A DNA stretch of 64,000 bases. Origin: Bos javanicus. Lineage: Eukaryota; Chordata; Mammalia; Artiodactyla; Bovidae. Below, piece by piece: positions 1 to 10,195 of this stretch. Every line of letters begins with the position of its first letter. Position 1 is the stretch's first letter. The stretch lies in the NCBI RefSeq assembly GCF_032452875.1, contig NC_083869.1, positions 81,400,501-81,464,500 on the forward strand, written 5' to 3'. The position numbers and the translations under genes are program-made. The notes beneath the pieces are model-generated. The model saw only the letters and a program-made list of their open reading frames with translations, was not told where the DNA came from and did no database searches.

Positions 1-1144
1 ATGAATATATGTTTTATTCCATACAGATTCTGTAAAGAGGACGCATTAACTCATTTCACAATTTACTTTAATAACAATTTTAACAAGATTTTTACTACTA
101 ACATCTTGTAATAACTAAAGTTAAATTTAGAAATGTAAATGCATTGCTGTGCTCCTATGTATGTATCATGAATTGTACATGACATCTTCCTGGACGGTAT
201 AAGAAGTTCACAGGAAAGAGAATATTTGAAATGTACCCAGAATGTAGTGTGGCAGACAGTATTTACTAAGATCTGTTTCTTCTTTCTGGGCACACAACCA
301 GGTTGAAGTGTAACCACATGACTCAGTTGTTGACAATGGAATGAGTTTAAAAATGATATGGGCCAGGTGTGGCCCATAAAACCATTCACATTCCTTTTCT
401 CTCCACTGATCTGATACAGATGAGCACAGTAACCTTGGAAGTAATGAATTAAAAATGGCAGAAGCATGTGATTGAAGGAGACTAGATTCCTGAATTACCT
501 TGTATAAGAAAGCAGCCTTCCAAGCAGGGGTATCTACTGGGGGCTTTCCATGAACAAGAAGTAAATTACTGTCTGTCAAATTACTGACATTTGGGGGTTT
601 ATCTTGTACAATAGTTGCTTTAATGTCACCTTATTTAATACCTGTGAGAATGATTTGGACAGAAGAAACTTCTAAGTAGAAAGAGGAGTCAAGATGAAAG
701 AGTGGCTTAACACATCATGAGAACAGGGCATAAGTGTGAGACATATGTGTAGAGTATCAGGTGTTCTGACTAGGGGAGATAATGATAGTATAAAATAGAT
801 TGGGGCAGTATTTTAGAAGGCTTCAAATGCCAAGCTGAGACCCTTGAACAATTTGGGAGGCAATGGGGAAATAATAGGAGCTCATCAGCAAAAGAAAACA
901 CACAATTTGAATTGTACTATAAGTTCATTAATCTAGCAGCTATAAATATTATGGTTTGGAGGCAGGGAGTAATAAAAATCTTTGTAATAATACAGAGTAA
1001 AACCATACAATGTGGATAGATTGAAGAAAGGAATAATGGTATTGCAGACATAGGATTCACAAATGTATGAACTGATTAGAAGGTACAGGGGAAAAGAACA
1101 GTCTTAATAACTGTATAAACTGATGCTTATGTTCTTATTATAAA
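1..1144. other. Unassigned AT-rich intergenic DNA
   Basis: I see no gene, RNA gene or recognisable repeat here. Open frames on the minus strand between 63 and 579 are short, lack any family resemblance and are best treated as chance ORFs. Confidence 0.5.
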
Positions 1145-1325
1145 CTAACCATTTTATATGGGTTATCACCCTTAATCTTCACAATAATCCTATAGAACAA
1201 GTACCAGTATCGCTTTTATTTTACAGAAATGATACAGTTTAGGGAGGTTTAGTACATAGACAAAAGTCATAATGTAAATGCAACAACCAGGATTTGAAGC
1301 AAGCAATCTAATGTTAGATGCCTGG
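1145..1325 (-). repeat. MIR SINE remnant
   Basis: The stretch reads like the reverse complement of the mammalian MIR core: a run resembling 'aatcttcacaataatcc', then 'attttacagaaatg', then a degraded AGAGAGGTTAAG-like segment. It is heavily diverged, as expected for an element that predates placental radiation. The assignment rests on recalled consensus only. Confidence 0.5.
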
Positions 1326-1377
1326 CTTACAATGAGTACAAGATGTGTGAGAGAAAGAAGCACAAATTCAACTGATT

Positions 1378-1500
1378 TTTTTGTTTTGTTTTGGTAAAAT
1401 TTTAAATTGATATAATTTCAAACTCACAGACAAATTGCAAGAACATTACAAAGAACTTTAACATACCCTTTACCTAAATTCAGCAGCTATTTATACAACA
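1378..1500 (-). repeat. Ancient L1M 3' UTR fragment
   Basis: T-rich start, then phrases typical of old mammalian L1 3' ends in antisense ('acagacaaattgcaagaa', 'acataccctttacctaaatt'). It is short and diverged. Related, longer copies of this 3' end occur at 17490 and 32640 in this window. Confidence 0.45.
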
Positions 1501-1525
1501 CACACACACACATACACACATACAT
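1497..1525. repeat. (CA)n microsatellite
   Basis: An interrupted CA/CACACATA run lies immediately after the L1M fragment. It is a simple repeat and probably length-polymorphic. Confidence 0.85.
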
Positions 1526-2286
1526 TATGCACAGAATTATTTTTGCCTTTTTTTAAATTTATTAAGGGTGAAATGATGCTAACACATTTACATATTGACA
1601 CCAGAAGCCAGTTGAAATTTGCAGTTTGTGACTGACCTTTTGGAGAGAATCTAGGTCTGGAGATAATGGTATGGAATAAATTAGTATAGACAAAGATTGG
1701 TAAAATTCATAAAAATAAGTCAGGTTTCTGAGTGAAAGAATAGAGAAAGAAAAGGACAATTCATTAGGAGCAGGATAATCCTATGCAACAAATGTCCAGA
1801 GAGGAAAAATTACAGAGGTATAGTTGTAAAGTTAAAAGCCTCAGAAAGATCTAGAGATCTAGGGAAAGGTTAATATTCAGAAGGTCTTCGGTGACCTTTG
1901 GTACAACATTTTGGGTAGCATACTGATAGAGGAAACTAAATTACAAAGGCTAAGGAGAATAATCAGTGAAAAAAATTAAAATGAATGTAAGAAAAATGTT
2001 CCTCATGTGTGAACAATTAAAGCTATTTATTTTCCTTTCTGTTATTTTGCTACTCATATTCTTTCTTTTTTTATTCATTTAGTTATGCATCAGAATTTCT
2101 ACATCAAAACTAATAAATACTTTAAAGTGGTTGGATGGGGAGCTTGGGGTTGCACAGTACACAGTGGTAACCTTCCCCGTGTTCATTCTTTCAGTCTGAA
2201 AGAGTCCATCTTGAGGCAAAGGGAGGATTCACTTTTCTGGGAACACACACAAATCTCTGGATGTCCCAATGACATCTGTGCACAGG
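1526..2286. other. Unassigned intergenic DNA
   Basis: No gene or repeat family was recognised. The 72-codon plus-strand ORF at 2085-2303 runs into a SINE and has no supporting features. Confidence 0.5.
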
Positions 2287-2408
2287 TTGTTGTTGTTGTT
2301 TAGTCATTGAGTTGTGTCTGCTCTTTTGTGACCCCATGGATTGTAGCCTGACAGCCTCTTCTGTCCAAGGAATTTCCTGGGCAAGAATATTGGAGAAGGT
2401 TGCCAGGT
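2287..2408 (-). mobile_element. Bov-tA SINE, truncated
   Basis: A (TTG)n run (the reverse complement of a CAA tail) is followed by the BovB-derived 3' half of a Bov-tA SINE in antisense: 'ttgtgaccccatgga', 'ggcaagaatattggag'. The tRNA-derived head with its pol III boxes is missing, so the copy is 5' truncated. Bov-tA is non-autonomous and depends on BovB machinery. Confidence 0.85.
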
Positions 2409-2734
2409 TAAAAGTTCGGCAAACTTAATCAGGAGTATATTTATCCTTGCCTAAATGAGCAGGATAGGATTTAGCTCAAGAAATTTACTACTTAGAAACT
2501 GAAATAAAGAGTGGTACTTGGAATGAGGTATTTAGGGTAGAGGGGGGGTATTTGGAACATATATATAAACGAATATATCCACATAAACATTGATTGATAT
2601 ACATATTTTACCTGGTATTGTGGCTCTGGTTTAGAGAAAACTTCTTTACAATTAGTCAGTGAATTCACTTTACGACTTAGGTGAATAAATTCAATTTTGT
2701 CAAAAGATATTTTCAGTAAACAAGTTCAATTGCC
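2409..2734. other. Unassigned spacer
   Basis: AT-rich DNA between a SINE and a BovB copy. Nothing was recognised. Confidence 0.5.
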
Positions 2735-3358
2735 CTTATCAGTTCAGTTCAGTTCAGTTACTCAGTCGTGTCTGACTCTTTGCAACCCCATGAATCGCAG
2801 CACACCAGGCCTCCCTGTCCATCACCAGCTCCCAGAGTTCACCCAGACTCACGTCCATCGAGTCAGTGATGCCATCCAGCCATCTCATCCTCTGTCGTCC
2901 CCTTCTCCTCTTGTCCCCAATCCCTCCCAGCATCAGAGTCTTTTCCAATGAGTCAACTCTTCGCATGAGGTGGCCAAAGGACTGGAGTTTCAGCTTTAGC
3001 ATCATTCCTTCCAAAGAAATCCCAGGGCTGATCTCCTTCAGAATGGACTGGTTGGATCTCCTTGCAGTCCAAGGGACTTTCAAGAGTCTTTTCCAACACC
3101 ACAGTTCAAAAGCATCAATTCTTCGGCGCTCAGCTTTCTTCACAGTCCAACTCTCCCATTCATACATGACCACAGGAAAAACCATAGCCTTGACTAGATG
3201 AACCTTTGTTGGCAAAGTAATGTCTCTGCTTTTGAAAATTTTATCTAGGTTGGTCATAACTTTCCTTCCAAGGTGTAAGCGTCTTTTAGTTTCATGGCTG
3301 CAGTCACCATCTGTAGTGATTTTGGAGCCCCCCCAAAATAAAGTCTGACATTGTTTCC
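2735..3358 (-). mobile_element. BovB LINE 3' portion (outer half, split by an LTR)
   Basis: It starts with the BovB tail in antisense (four TTCAG units at about 2742-2758) and continues through the C-terminal part of the reverse-transcriptase ORF. The minus-strand reading contains phrases such as SWTVKKAERRRIDAFELWCW and RSNQSILKEISPG, which are BovB-specific. The copy breaks off at 'cattgtttcc' where an LTR begins and resumes at about 4536 with the adjacent BovB sequence, so the two pieces were one element before the LTR arrived. Confidence 0.93.
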
Positions 3359-3372
3359 TGCCGGGAGCCGGC

Positions 3373-3452
3373 ATATTGCATATTGAGTGCATATTGCATA
3401 TTGAGTGCAGCACTTTTCAGGATCTGGAATAGCTCAACTGGAATTCTATCAC
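3373..3452 (-). repeat. BovB microfragment within the LTR start
   Basis: About 80 bp matches antisense BovB RT-domain sequence (compare 47730-47805: 'tattgagtgcagcac', 'actggaattc'). It is flanked by near-identical copies of the LTR's first 14 bases, at 3359-3372 (TGCCGGGAGCCGGC) and 3453-3466 (TGCCGGTAGCCAGC). The fragment carries no BovB 3' tail. Confidence 0.75.
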
Positions 3453-4254
3453 TGCCGGTAGCCAGCGTGAGGAACTCCGCCCATGACAAAGGTCATGAGG
3501 AAGGAGGCTCGGCATACGCAAAGGCGGGATCGAGCTTCAGAGTCTCCCTGAAATTCTCGACATATACCCCAAAACCAGAGTCTGCCTACTTTCTGCTTTG
3601 TGCTTTCACCTACACCTCTGACTTTACGGGGGGCTGTCCCCCACTACCTCTCTGAAAAAGTTAGCTTACAGCTCAGTTAATAATTCCGGGTGTGACAGTG
3701 TTTAACCTACAAACTCCTTTGGAAATCCTCTAGCCTGCCTGAATAGGTTTTCCGGCCTCGTGTGATTGTTCGGAGCCTCCCAACTGTGAGAGGCAGGAGA
3801 TGTCCTAAACTGTCTAAACACAGATTCTTTGAGTAGTTAAAAGATTGATTAGAAATTGTATTGGTGAAGGATTTTCACTTGTTGGGCCAATGTTTGCTGC
3901 TAAGTTTCATATCCCTTACCTGCTGTGTCCCTGGCAGTGTATTGGTTAATATAATTGTAAATAGTAGCTTTAATGTTTGTAACCTGGGACCCTTGAGTTA
4001 ATTCTTTTCTTGTTGTAGCCCACCACACCTTTGCTCTGCAGGAATGCAACTTTATCTAATGCTTTGGAGGTGGCTCTGACCAATCACCTTTAGAGAAAAA
4101 TAAGTTTTCTGAAGAAAGGTCTTAAAATGTTAACAGGCCTCTGGCCAGAAGATGATGCAAATCACCTAAGCTTTTGCATATGATAAGTTTGCAGGAAGAA
4201 AGCCTGGTTTGCTGCAAGACTCTACCCCTTCCCCCATTATCCTCTGTGCATAAC

Positions 4255-4300
4255 TTAAGGTATAAAAACTACTTTGAAAATAAAGTGCGGGCCTTGTTCA
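4255..4300 (+). promoter_or_regulatory. LTR core promoter and polyadenylation signal
   Basis: A TATAAAA box starts at about 4260 and an AATAAA hexamer lies at 4279-4284, followed by 'ttgttcaca' and a GT-rich stretch. This compact arrangement is typical of LTRs with a short R region. Any present promoter activity would direct transcription rightward into antisense BovB. Confidence 0.6.
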
Positions 4301-4535
4301 CAAAACTTGGTCTCACCATGTCGTTCTTTCTCTTACCTTCTGGCTGAATTATTCAGCCTCTTTCTCCACTGAATTTCTCACTGAGCTATCCTTATTTCAG
4401 CCTCTTTCTCCACTGAACTTTACTGAGCTATCTCATTCTATTACTCTTTATATCCTTAATTAACGTTTAATTAAGCAATTGTTTCCTGATCTTCGCCTAT
4501 GCCGTCTCTCCTTAATACCCTGGTTCAGCCGGTCA

Positions 4536-5040
4536 TCTATTTCCCATGAAGTGATGGGACCAGATGCCATGATCTTCATTTTCTGAATGTTGAGCTTTCA
4601 GCCAACTTATTCACTCTCCACTTTCACTTTCATCAAGAGGCTTTTGAGTTCCTCTTCACTTTCTGCCATAAGGGTGGTGTCATCTGCATATCTGAGGTTA
4701 TTGATATTTCTCCCGGCAATCTGGATTCCAGCTTGTGCTTCTTCCAGCCCAGCTTTTCTCATGATATACTCTGCATATAAGTTAAATAAACAGGGTGGCA
4801 ATATACAGCCTTGATGAACTCCTTTTCTTATTTATATCCAGTCTGTTGTTCCATGTCCAGTTCTAACTGTTGCTTCCTGACCTGCATACAGATTTCTCAA
4901 GAGGCAGATCAGGTGGTCTGGTATTCCCATCTCTTGAAGAATTTTCCACATTGTGATCCACACAGTCAAAGGCTTTGGCATAGTCAATAAAGCAGAAATA
5001 GATGTTTTTCTGGAACTCTCTTGCTTTTTCCATGATCCAG
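4536..5040 (-). mobile_element. BovB LINE, inner half of the split copy
   Basis: Antisense BovB resumes here with 'tctatttcccatgaag' and runs through the RT catalytic region. On the minus strand LRYADDTTLMAESEEELKSLL is readable (4607-4801), which contains the YADD box, followed upstream by FCFIDYAKAFDCVDH (motif A). Stops and a shortened linker ('NVENSSRDGNTRP') show decay. It ends near 5040, where BovB sequence switches to the plus strand. Confidence 0.92.
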
Positions 5041-5942
5041 CTGTATATTGTCACCCTGTTTATTTAACTTATATGTAGAGTACATCATGAGAAACGCTGG
5101 ACTGTAAGAAACACAAGCTGGAATCAAGATTGCCAGGAGAAATGTCAATTACCTCAGATATGCAGATGACACCACCCTTATGGCAGAAAGTGAAGAGGAA
5201 CTCAAAAGCCTCTTGATGAAAGTGAAAGTGGAGAGTGAAAAAGTTGGCTTAAAGCTCAACATTCAGAAAACGAAGATCATGGCATCCGGTCCCACCACTT
5301 CATGGGAAATAGATGGGGAAACAGTGGAAACAGTGTCAGACTTTATTTTTCTGGGCTCCAAAATCACTACAGATGGTGACTGCAGCCATGAAATTAAAAG
5401 ACGCTTACTCCTTGGAAGGAAAGTTATGACCAACCTAGATAGCATGTTCAAAAGCAGAGACATTACTTTGCCAACAAAGGTTCGTCTAGTCAAGGCTATG
5501 GTTTTTCCTGTGGTCATGTATGGATGGGAGAGTTGGACTGTGAAGAAAGCTGAGCGCCGAAGAATTGATGCTTTTGAACTGTGGTGTTGGAGAAGACTCT
5601 TGAGAGTCCCTTGGACTGCAAGGAGATCCAACCAGTCCATTCTGAAGGAGATCAGCCCTGGGATTTCTTTGGAAGGAATGATGCTAAAGCTGAAACTCCA
5701 GTCCTTTGGCCACCTCATGCGAAGAGTTGACTCATTGGAAAAGACTCTGATGCTGGGAGGGATTGGAGGCAAGAGGAGAAGGGACAACAGAGGATGAGAT
5801 GGCTGGATGGCATCACTGACTCGATGGACGTGAGTCTGGGTGAACTCCGGGAGTTGTTGATAGACAGGGATGCCTGGAGTGCTGCGATTCATGGGGTCGC
5901 AAAGAGTCAGACACGACTGAGCAACTGAACTGGAACTGGAAC
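5041..5942 (+). mobile_element. BovB LINE 3' portion, head-to-head with the preceding copy
   Basis: Sense BovB from the RT motif B/C region ('ctgtatattgtcaccctg') to the 3' end. The 205-codon frame at 5180-5797 covers the thumb/C-terminal region, beginning just after YADD (MAESEEELKSLLMKVKVESEKVGLKLNIQKTKIMASG) and ending in a frameshift near 'gggacaacagagg'. The tail is an unusual hexamer run, CTGAACTGGAACTGGAACT, rather than pure CTGAA. 5' truncated and non-functional. Confidence 0.93.
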
Positions 5943-6842
5943 TCCATATTGGTAACAGTAGTGATGCCTGTCTCCATATCCTGTGAAGGGTACTCCACTT
6001 AGTAAGAGGAACTTGTTAAAACTTGTAGTTATTTAAATGAACACATACGTCCTTATTTCTCTCCTGTGTATGTTAATACCTCCACTTTTGATAACATGAA
6101 ACCACACAAGTTATAAAACTTGTTTTTGCTATTTTTTATTTTTAGAGAAGTTATAATAGTGATATTGAAGGGATCTCAAGATATCATTTGAACTAACACC
6201 ATTGGTCTGATTGAAACTATTCCTATAAAGCAGTGGCATGACTCTGTGATGCCCGTGAGAGAGGGAGGAGGTACCTACATACGCTCAATAGCCAATTCTT
6301 CATGAAGACTTAAATCAGGGGCTTTCCTATTAAGGAAGGAAAAATAGCAGTAGTATCAAACATAGCATCTTGAGTATGACTGGTCATCTTTAATTTTCAA
6401 TAGACCAATGTTTGAAATTATGTCTCTTCCCTTGTTTAAAACTGTGGCTAGGCAAAGGGAATGCTTTCCAAGTAGCTGACCAGGGTTTTTCTCAATGTTT
6501 GTCTTCCTTCTCTTTCTTCCAATTTCTATTTCTTCCAATTTCTCACTCCCTTTCTTTGTTCTTGCTTTTCTCTCCCTACTTCATTTTCTCTCCTTTTTTT
6601 GTTTTTATGAAACGGGAACCATGATTTGAAGACTAAAGCACTGAGCCTAAGCCATCTCTTTGCTACACATCGATACAGGGACAGTTTTTAGACTCTCTTG
6701 TTGATTCTGTTTCTGTACATTAAAGTATCGGTATGCCTATTAAATAGTGAAATCCTAATAAACTTTTGTTGGGAAAAAAATCTCTATATCATTCTCTATA
6801 TTTGAAATGTATTTAACAAATATAAAAATTAATTGCAAAAAC
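5943..6842. other. Unassigned intergenic DNA
   Basis: About 0.9 kb of AT-rich sequence with a pyrimidine-rich stretch at about 6500-6600. No gene or repeat was identified. Confidence 0.5.
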
Positions 6843-8022
6843 TTGATCAGATCAGATCAGATCAGGTCGCTCAGTCGTGTTTGACTCTTTGCAACCCCAT
6901 GAATCGCAGCACGCCAGGCCTCCCTGTCCATCACCAGCTCCCAGAGTTCACCCAGACTCACGTCCATCGAGTCAGTGATGCCATCCAGCCATCTCATCCT
7001 CTGTCATCCCCTTCTCCTCCTGCCCCCAATTCCTCCCAGCATCAGAGTCTTTTCCAATGAGTCAACTCTTTGCATGAGGTGGCCAAAGGACTGGAGTTTC
7101 AGCTTTAGCATCATTCCTTCCAAAGAAATCCCAGGGCTGATCTCCTTCAGAATGGACTGGTTGGATCTCCTTGCAGTCCAAGGGACTCTCAAGAGTCTTC
7201 TCCAACACCACAGTTCAAAAGCATCAATTCTTCGGCGCTCAGCTTTCTTCACAGTCCACCTCTCCCATCCATACATGACCACAGGAAAAACCATAGCCTT
7301 GACTAGACGAACCTTTGTTGGCAAAGTAATGTCTCTGCTTTTGAACATGCTATCTAGGTTGGTCATAACTTTCCTTCCAAGGAGTAAGCGTCTTTTAATT
7401 TCATGGCTGCAGTCACCATCTGTAGTGATTTTGGAGCCCAGAAAAATAAAGTCTGACACTGTTTCCACTGTTTCCCCATCTATTTCCCATGAAGTGGTGG
7501 GACCGGATGCCATGATCTTCGTTTTCTGAATGTTGAGCTTTAAGCCAACTTTTTCACTCTCCACTTTCACTTTCATCAAGAGGCTTTTGAGTTCCTCTTC
7601 ACTTTCTGCCATAAGGGTGGTGTCATCTGCATATCTGAGGTAATTGATATTTCTCCTGGCAATCTTGATTCCAGCTTGTGTTTCTTTCAGTCCAGCGTTT
7701 CTCATGATGTACTCTGCATATAAGTTAAATAAGCAGGGTGACAATATACAGCCTTGACGTACTCCTTTTCCTATTTGGAACTAGTCTGTTGTCCCATGTC
7801 CAGTTCTAACTGTTCCTTCCTGATCTGTATACAAATTTCTCAAGAGGCAGATCAGGTGGTCTGGTATTCCCATCTCTTGAAGAATTTTACAGAGTTTATT
7901 GTGATCCACACAGTCTTAGGCTTTGGCATTGTCAATAAAGCAGAAATACATGTTTTTCTGGAACTCTGTTGTTTTTTCCATGATGCAGTGGATGTTGGCA
8001 ATTTGATCTCTGGTTCTTGATA
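6843..8022 (-). mobile_element. BovB LINE, 5'-truncated
   Basis: The tail at 6845-6865 is a GATCA pentamer run instead of the usual TTCAG. The minus-strand frame 7004-7744 (246 codons) is the longest undisrupted BovB RT frame in this window. It starts in motif B (MSPCLFNLYAEYIM), includes the catalytic YADD box (LRYADDTTLMAE) and runs through the C-terminal RRLLRVPWTARRSNQSILKE region. Upstream sequence (7750-8020) keeps motif A in degraded form. The copy is truncated before the endonuclease domain and cannot be autonomous. Confidence 0.93.
7004..7744 (-). pseudogene. BovB reverse-transcriptase ORF fragment
   Basis: A 246-residue open frame from the end of RT motif B through the thumb domain. 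The YADD catalytic pair lies at about residues 38-41. Relative to the intact single BovB polyprotein (N-terminal APE-type endonuclease plus RT) it lacks the endonuclease and RT motifs A and earlier. The initiating Met is internal to the family alignment, so this is a leftover frame and not a real start. Confidence 0.85.
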
Positions 8023-8303
8023 GGGATATAGAAAACTTTAATCTACTTACTGGTCATAGTGGAAATGTTAATTTCAAATACATCTTAGACCACATTAACT
8101 TGTGAATTAATTTTTCTATTTGACACCATTTTCAAGTAAAACTTATAGTAAATTAAAATATTTTAATATAAAATTTTATTGTATAATAATATATAATGTT
8201 ATATTTTGACGATGAATTATAAAAATATTAAGGGTATTACTTAAATATATATTAAGGGTATTATTGACCCTTCAATGAATAATTGTTGGTCTCAGGTCAT
8301 CAA

Positions 8304-8528
8304 GGGCTTCCCAGATGGCACAACTGATAAAGAATCTGCCTGCCAATGCAGGAGACACAAAGGATCCATGCATTGGGAAGGTACCCCAGAGAAGGAAATG
8401 GCAACCCACTCCAGTATTCTTGGTTGGAAAATTCCCTGGACAGAGGAGCCTGGTTGGGCTACAATCCATGGGGTCTCAAAGAACTGGACATGACTGAATG
8501 TGTACACACATACACACGCACACACACA
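8304..8528 (+). mobile_element. Bov-tA SINE, full length with TSD
   Basis: It starts with GGGCTTCCCAGATGGCAC (tRNA-derived head), continues through CACTCCAGTATTCTTGG and GGGGTCTCAAAGAACTGG, and ends in a (CA)n-rich tail. It is bounded by a perfect 11-bp target duplication CAGGTCATCAA (8293-8303 and 8529-8539). The pol III B box is damaged ('ggatccatgcattggg'), so it is probably transcriptionally dead. Confidence 0.95.
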
Positions 8529-8539
8529 CAGGTCATCAA

Positions 8540-9104
8540 ACTATGGTTTATTGAATTCTTTTTTATAGGTGTAAGCTCCCCAAAGTCAGTATATTTATAG
8601 CATATTTACTGTAAAGTGGCAAGTTATCCTGATAATACCATGTTAAAATTTTGCTAACATTGTTTTTATGCAGAAGCTCACAGTGGGCTTAACATATGTC
8701 ACAATTCAGAAGTTTAAACAGAATTCTACTTAAATGTACTGATTCTGAAGGAGAAAGTGTTCAGGTATTTATCTGTAGCACTTCTGGGAGAACTGCCAAA
8801 ACCCTAGAGCATTAGTATTCCTGCAACTTTACATTCTCATCCTAGAAATTGTTCTTCTGGAAAATGTACAATAATGTTAAAATGTTAGGTAATTATACCA
8901 TATGTGGTAATATATGTAGTGATTTACTGATAGATAAGAAAAGAGGATGAACAGGTATACAGGAAACATCTAAATTTAAGGGTAATCTTGGCCTTACTTT
9001 GCTTTCTCCTTAGTACGTGTATTTCAAGATGGTTGCGCTGCCACTATGACTGAAATACTTAGATTAGCATTAATAATAAGAATAATAAAAATATCACATC
9101 TGAT
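8540..9104. other. Unassigned intergenic DNA
   Basis: No gene or repeat was recognised. Confidence 0.5.
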
Positions 9105-9245
9105 TATATGTAGGTGTTTTACATCTATTCCCTGATTTAATCTGCATGGAAGCCAAGGAATGTAAGTATTAATAGTTCCATTTTAAGATTGACAAAACTT
9201 AACTGTTGACAGGTTAAATGATAAGTACAGAGTAGCCAGTACAAC
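9105..9245 (-). repeat. MIR SINE remnant
   Basis: Weak antisense MIR resemblance ('tttaatctgcatgg', 'ccattttaagattgac'). Highly diverged. Confidence 0.4.
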
Positions 9246-10069
9246 AACCTGCATTGTTTACTTCACATCCCCAATGTATGTAGTAAGTTCTACATATAAT
9301 AAATGTCAAGTAAATACTTATTTTTGAGTGGCCATTCGATGCCTGTGAAGTAAATTAAATCTATCCATGGCATTCATAGATATTACCTTTTTGAACTTCA
9401 AGTCTTATTCAGAAGGATGAAGGGATTGAATGTTCTAATCAGAGTACCACTACTATGAATGCCTGTAAGGAATACACAAATAGGGGGCAAATTTCATGAC
9501 TAGAAAAATGAAGAGAGGTGAGGATACAAAATGGTTCAATGAGACTGAAGAATAGATGTTTTGGAAGGCAGGACCTGAAAGATTTGAGGTTCTAGAAAAT
9601 TAATGTGTGTACTACCAGTTGTATCTGTGGGTATAAAAGTGGGGAAATTAAAATTAACAATATTTTTATATTATATTCTCTTTATAAAGTATTTAATTTG
9701 CTTATGTTTAAATGAACTGTGATCTCAAATAATTAAGGCACTGATTTCTTTTAATTTTCTTATATTTCTGCCAACACCTGCCCAGCGCATGATACTAATT
9801 GATGTTTAATATTGTTATTCAAAGTATGATTAAAAAACACAATCAGTGGCAACAAAACATACAGAAAGGACAGAATTTTGTGTTCACAAAGGGATATTAC
9901 AGCCTTTGGGAATTATAGTAGAGATATTTTGTTTGATAATGGGTTAATGGCCTTATTTGCGAGTAATTGACTCAAATAACAACAACAACATATCTTGTCA
10001 TTAACTCTTTAAATTCCTAAAAGGAGTAGGGGAAGAAATGATATTTAATGAGTATCTATTTTTTTGATA
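9246..10069. other. Unassigned intergenic DNA
   Basis: AT-rich DNA with small simple-repeat patches. Nothing was recognised. Confidence 0.5.
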
Positions 10070-10195
10070 GATGCTAAGTCTCTGCACTTACTTTATTTAC
10101 ACATCATATCAACTGGACCAGCTAAACAATAATAATCCCATTTTACATATGTGAGAATAGGCTGACAGGATTGAACAAGTTTCTAAATACAATTT
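10070..10195 (-). repeat. MIR SINE remnant
   Basis: Antisense MIR-like core ('aataatcccattttacatatg', then 'ctgacaggattgaacaagt'). Short and diverged. Confidence 0.45.

Larger units (their letters stand above)
3359..4535 (+). mobile_element. Solo retroviral LTR (bovid ERV type) inside BovB
   Basis: About 1.18 kb of sequence unrelated to BovB separates two contiguous BovB pieces. It begins TGCCGG and ends CCGGTCA, close to the TG...CA inverted ends of an LTR. A TATA box (TATAAAA, about 4260) and polyadenylation signal AATAAA (4279-4284) are spaced as in U3-R. The following U5 is C/T-rich and contains a tandem 'cagcctctttctccactg' repeat. No gag, pol or env sequence is present, so this is a solo LTR. 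A clean TSD is not visible. Its length and wording recall the bovine BTLTR1 group, but I cannot confirm the subfamily. Near its start it contains a BovB-like insert, annotated separately. Confidence 0.8.

Noticed and set aside
63..579. Overlapping 134- and 123-codon minus-strand ORFs
   Set aside because: They have no recognisable domain, and length is within chance expectation for six frames of this size.
2742..2758. Regular short repeats such as (TTCAG)n that could suggest a CRISPR-like or satellite array
   Set aside because: They are BovB 3' tails, found next to BovB 3' ends throughout, with no spacers.
5263..5892. 209-codon minus-strand ORF
   Set aside because: It is the antisense shadow of the BovB RT thumb; the same Ser/Pro/Leu-rich reading recurs opposite every BovB copy (e.g. 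6975-7529, 46455-46988).
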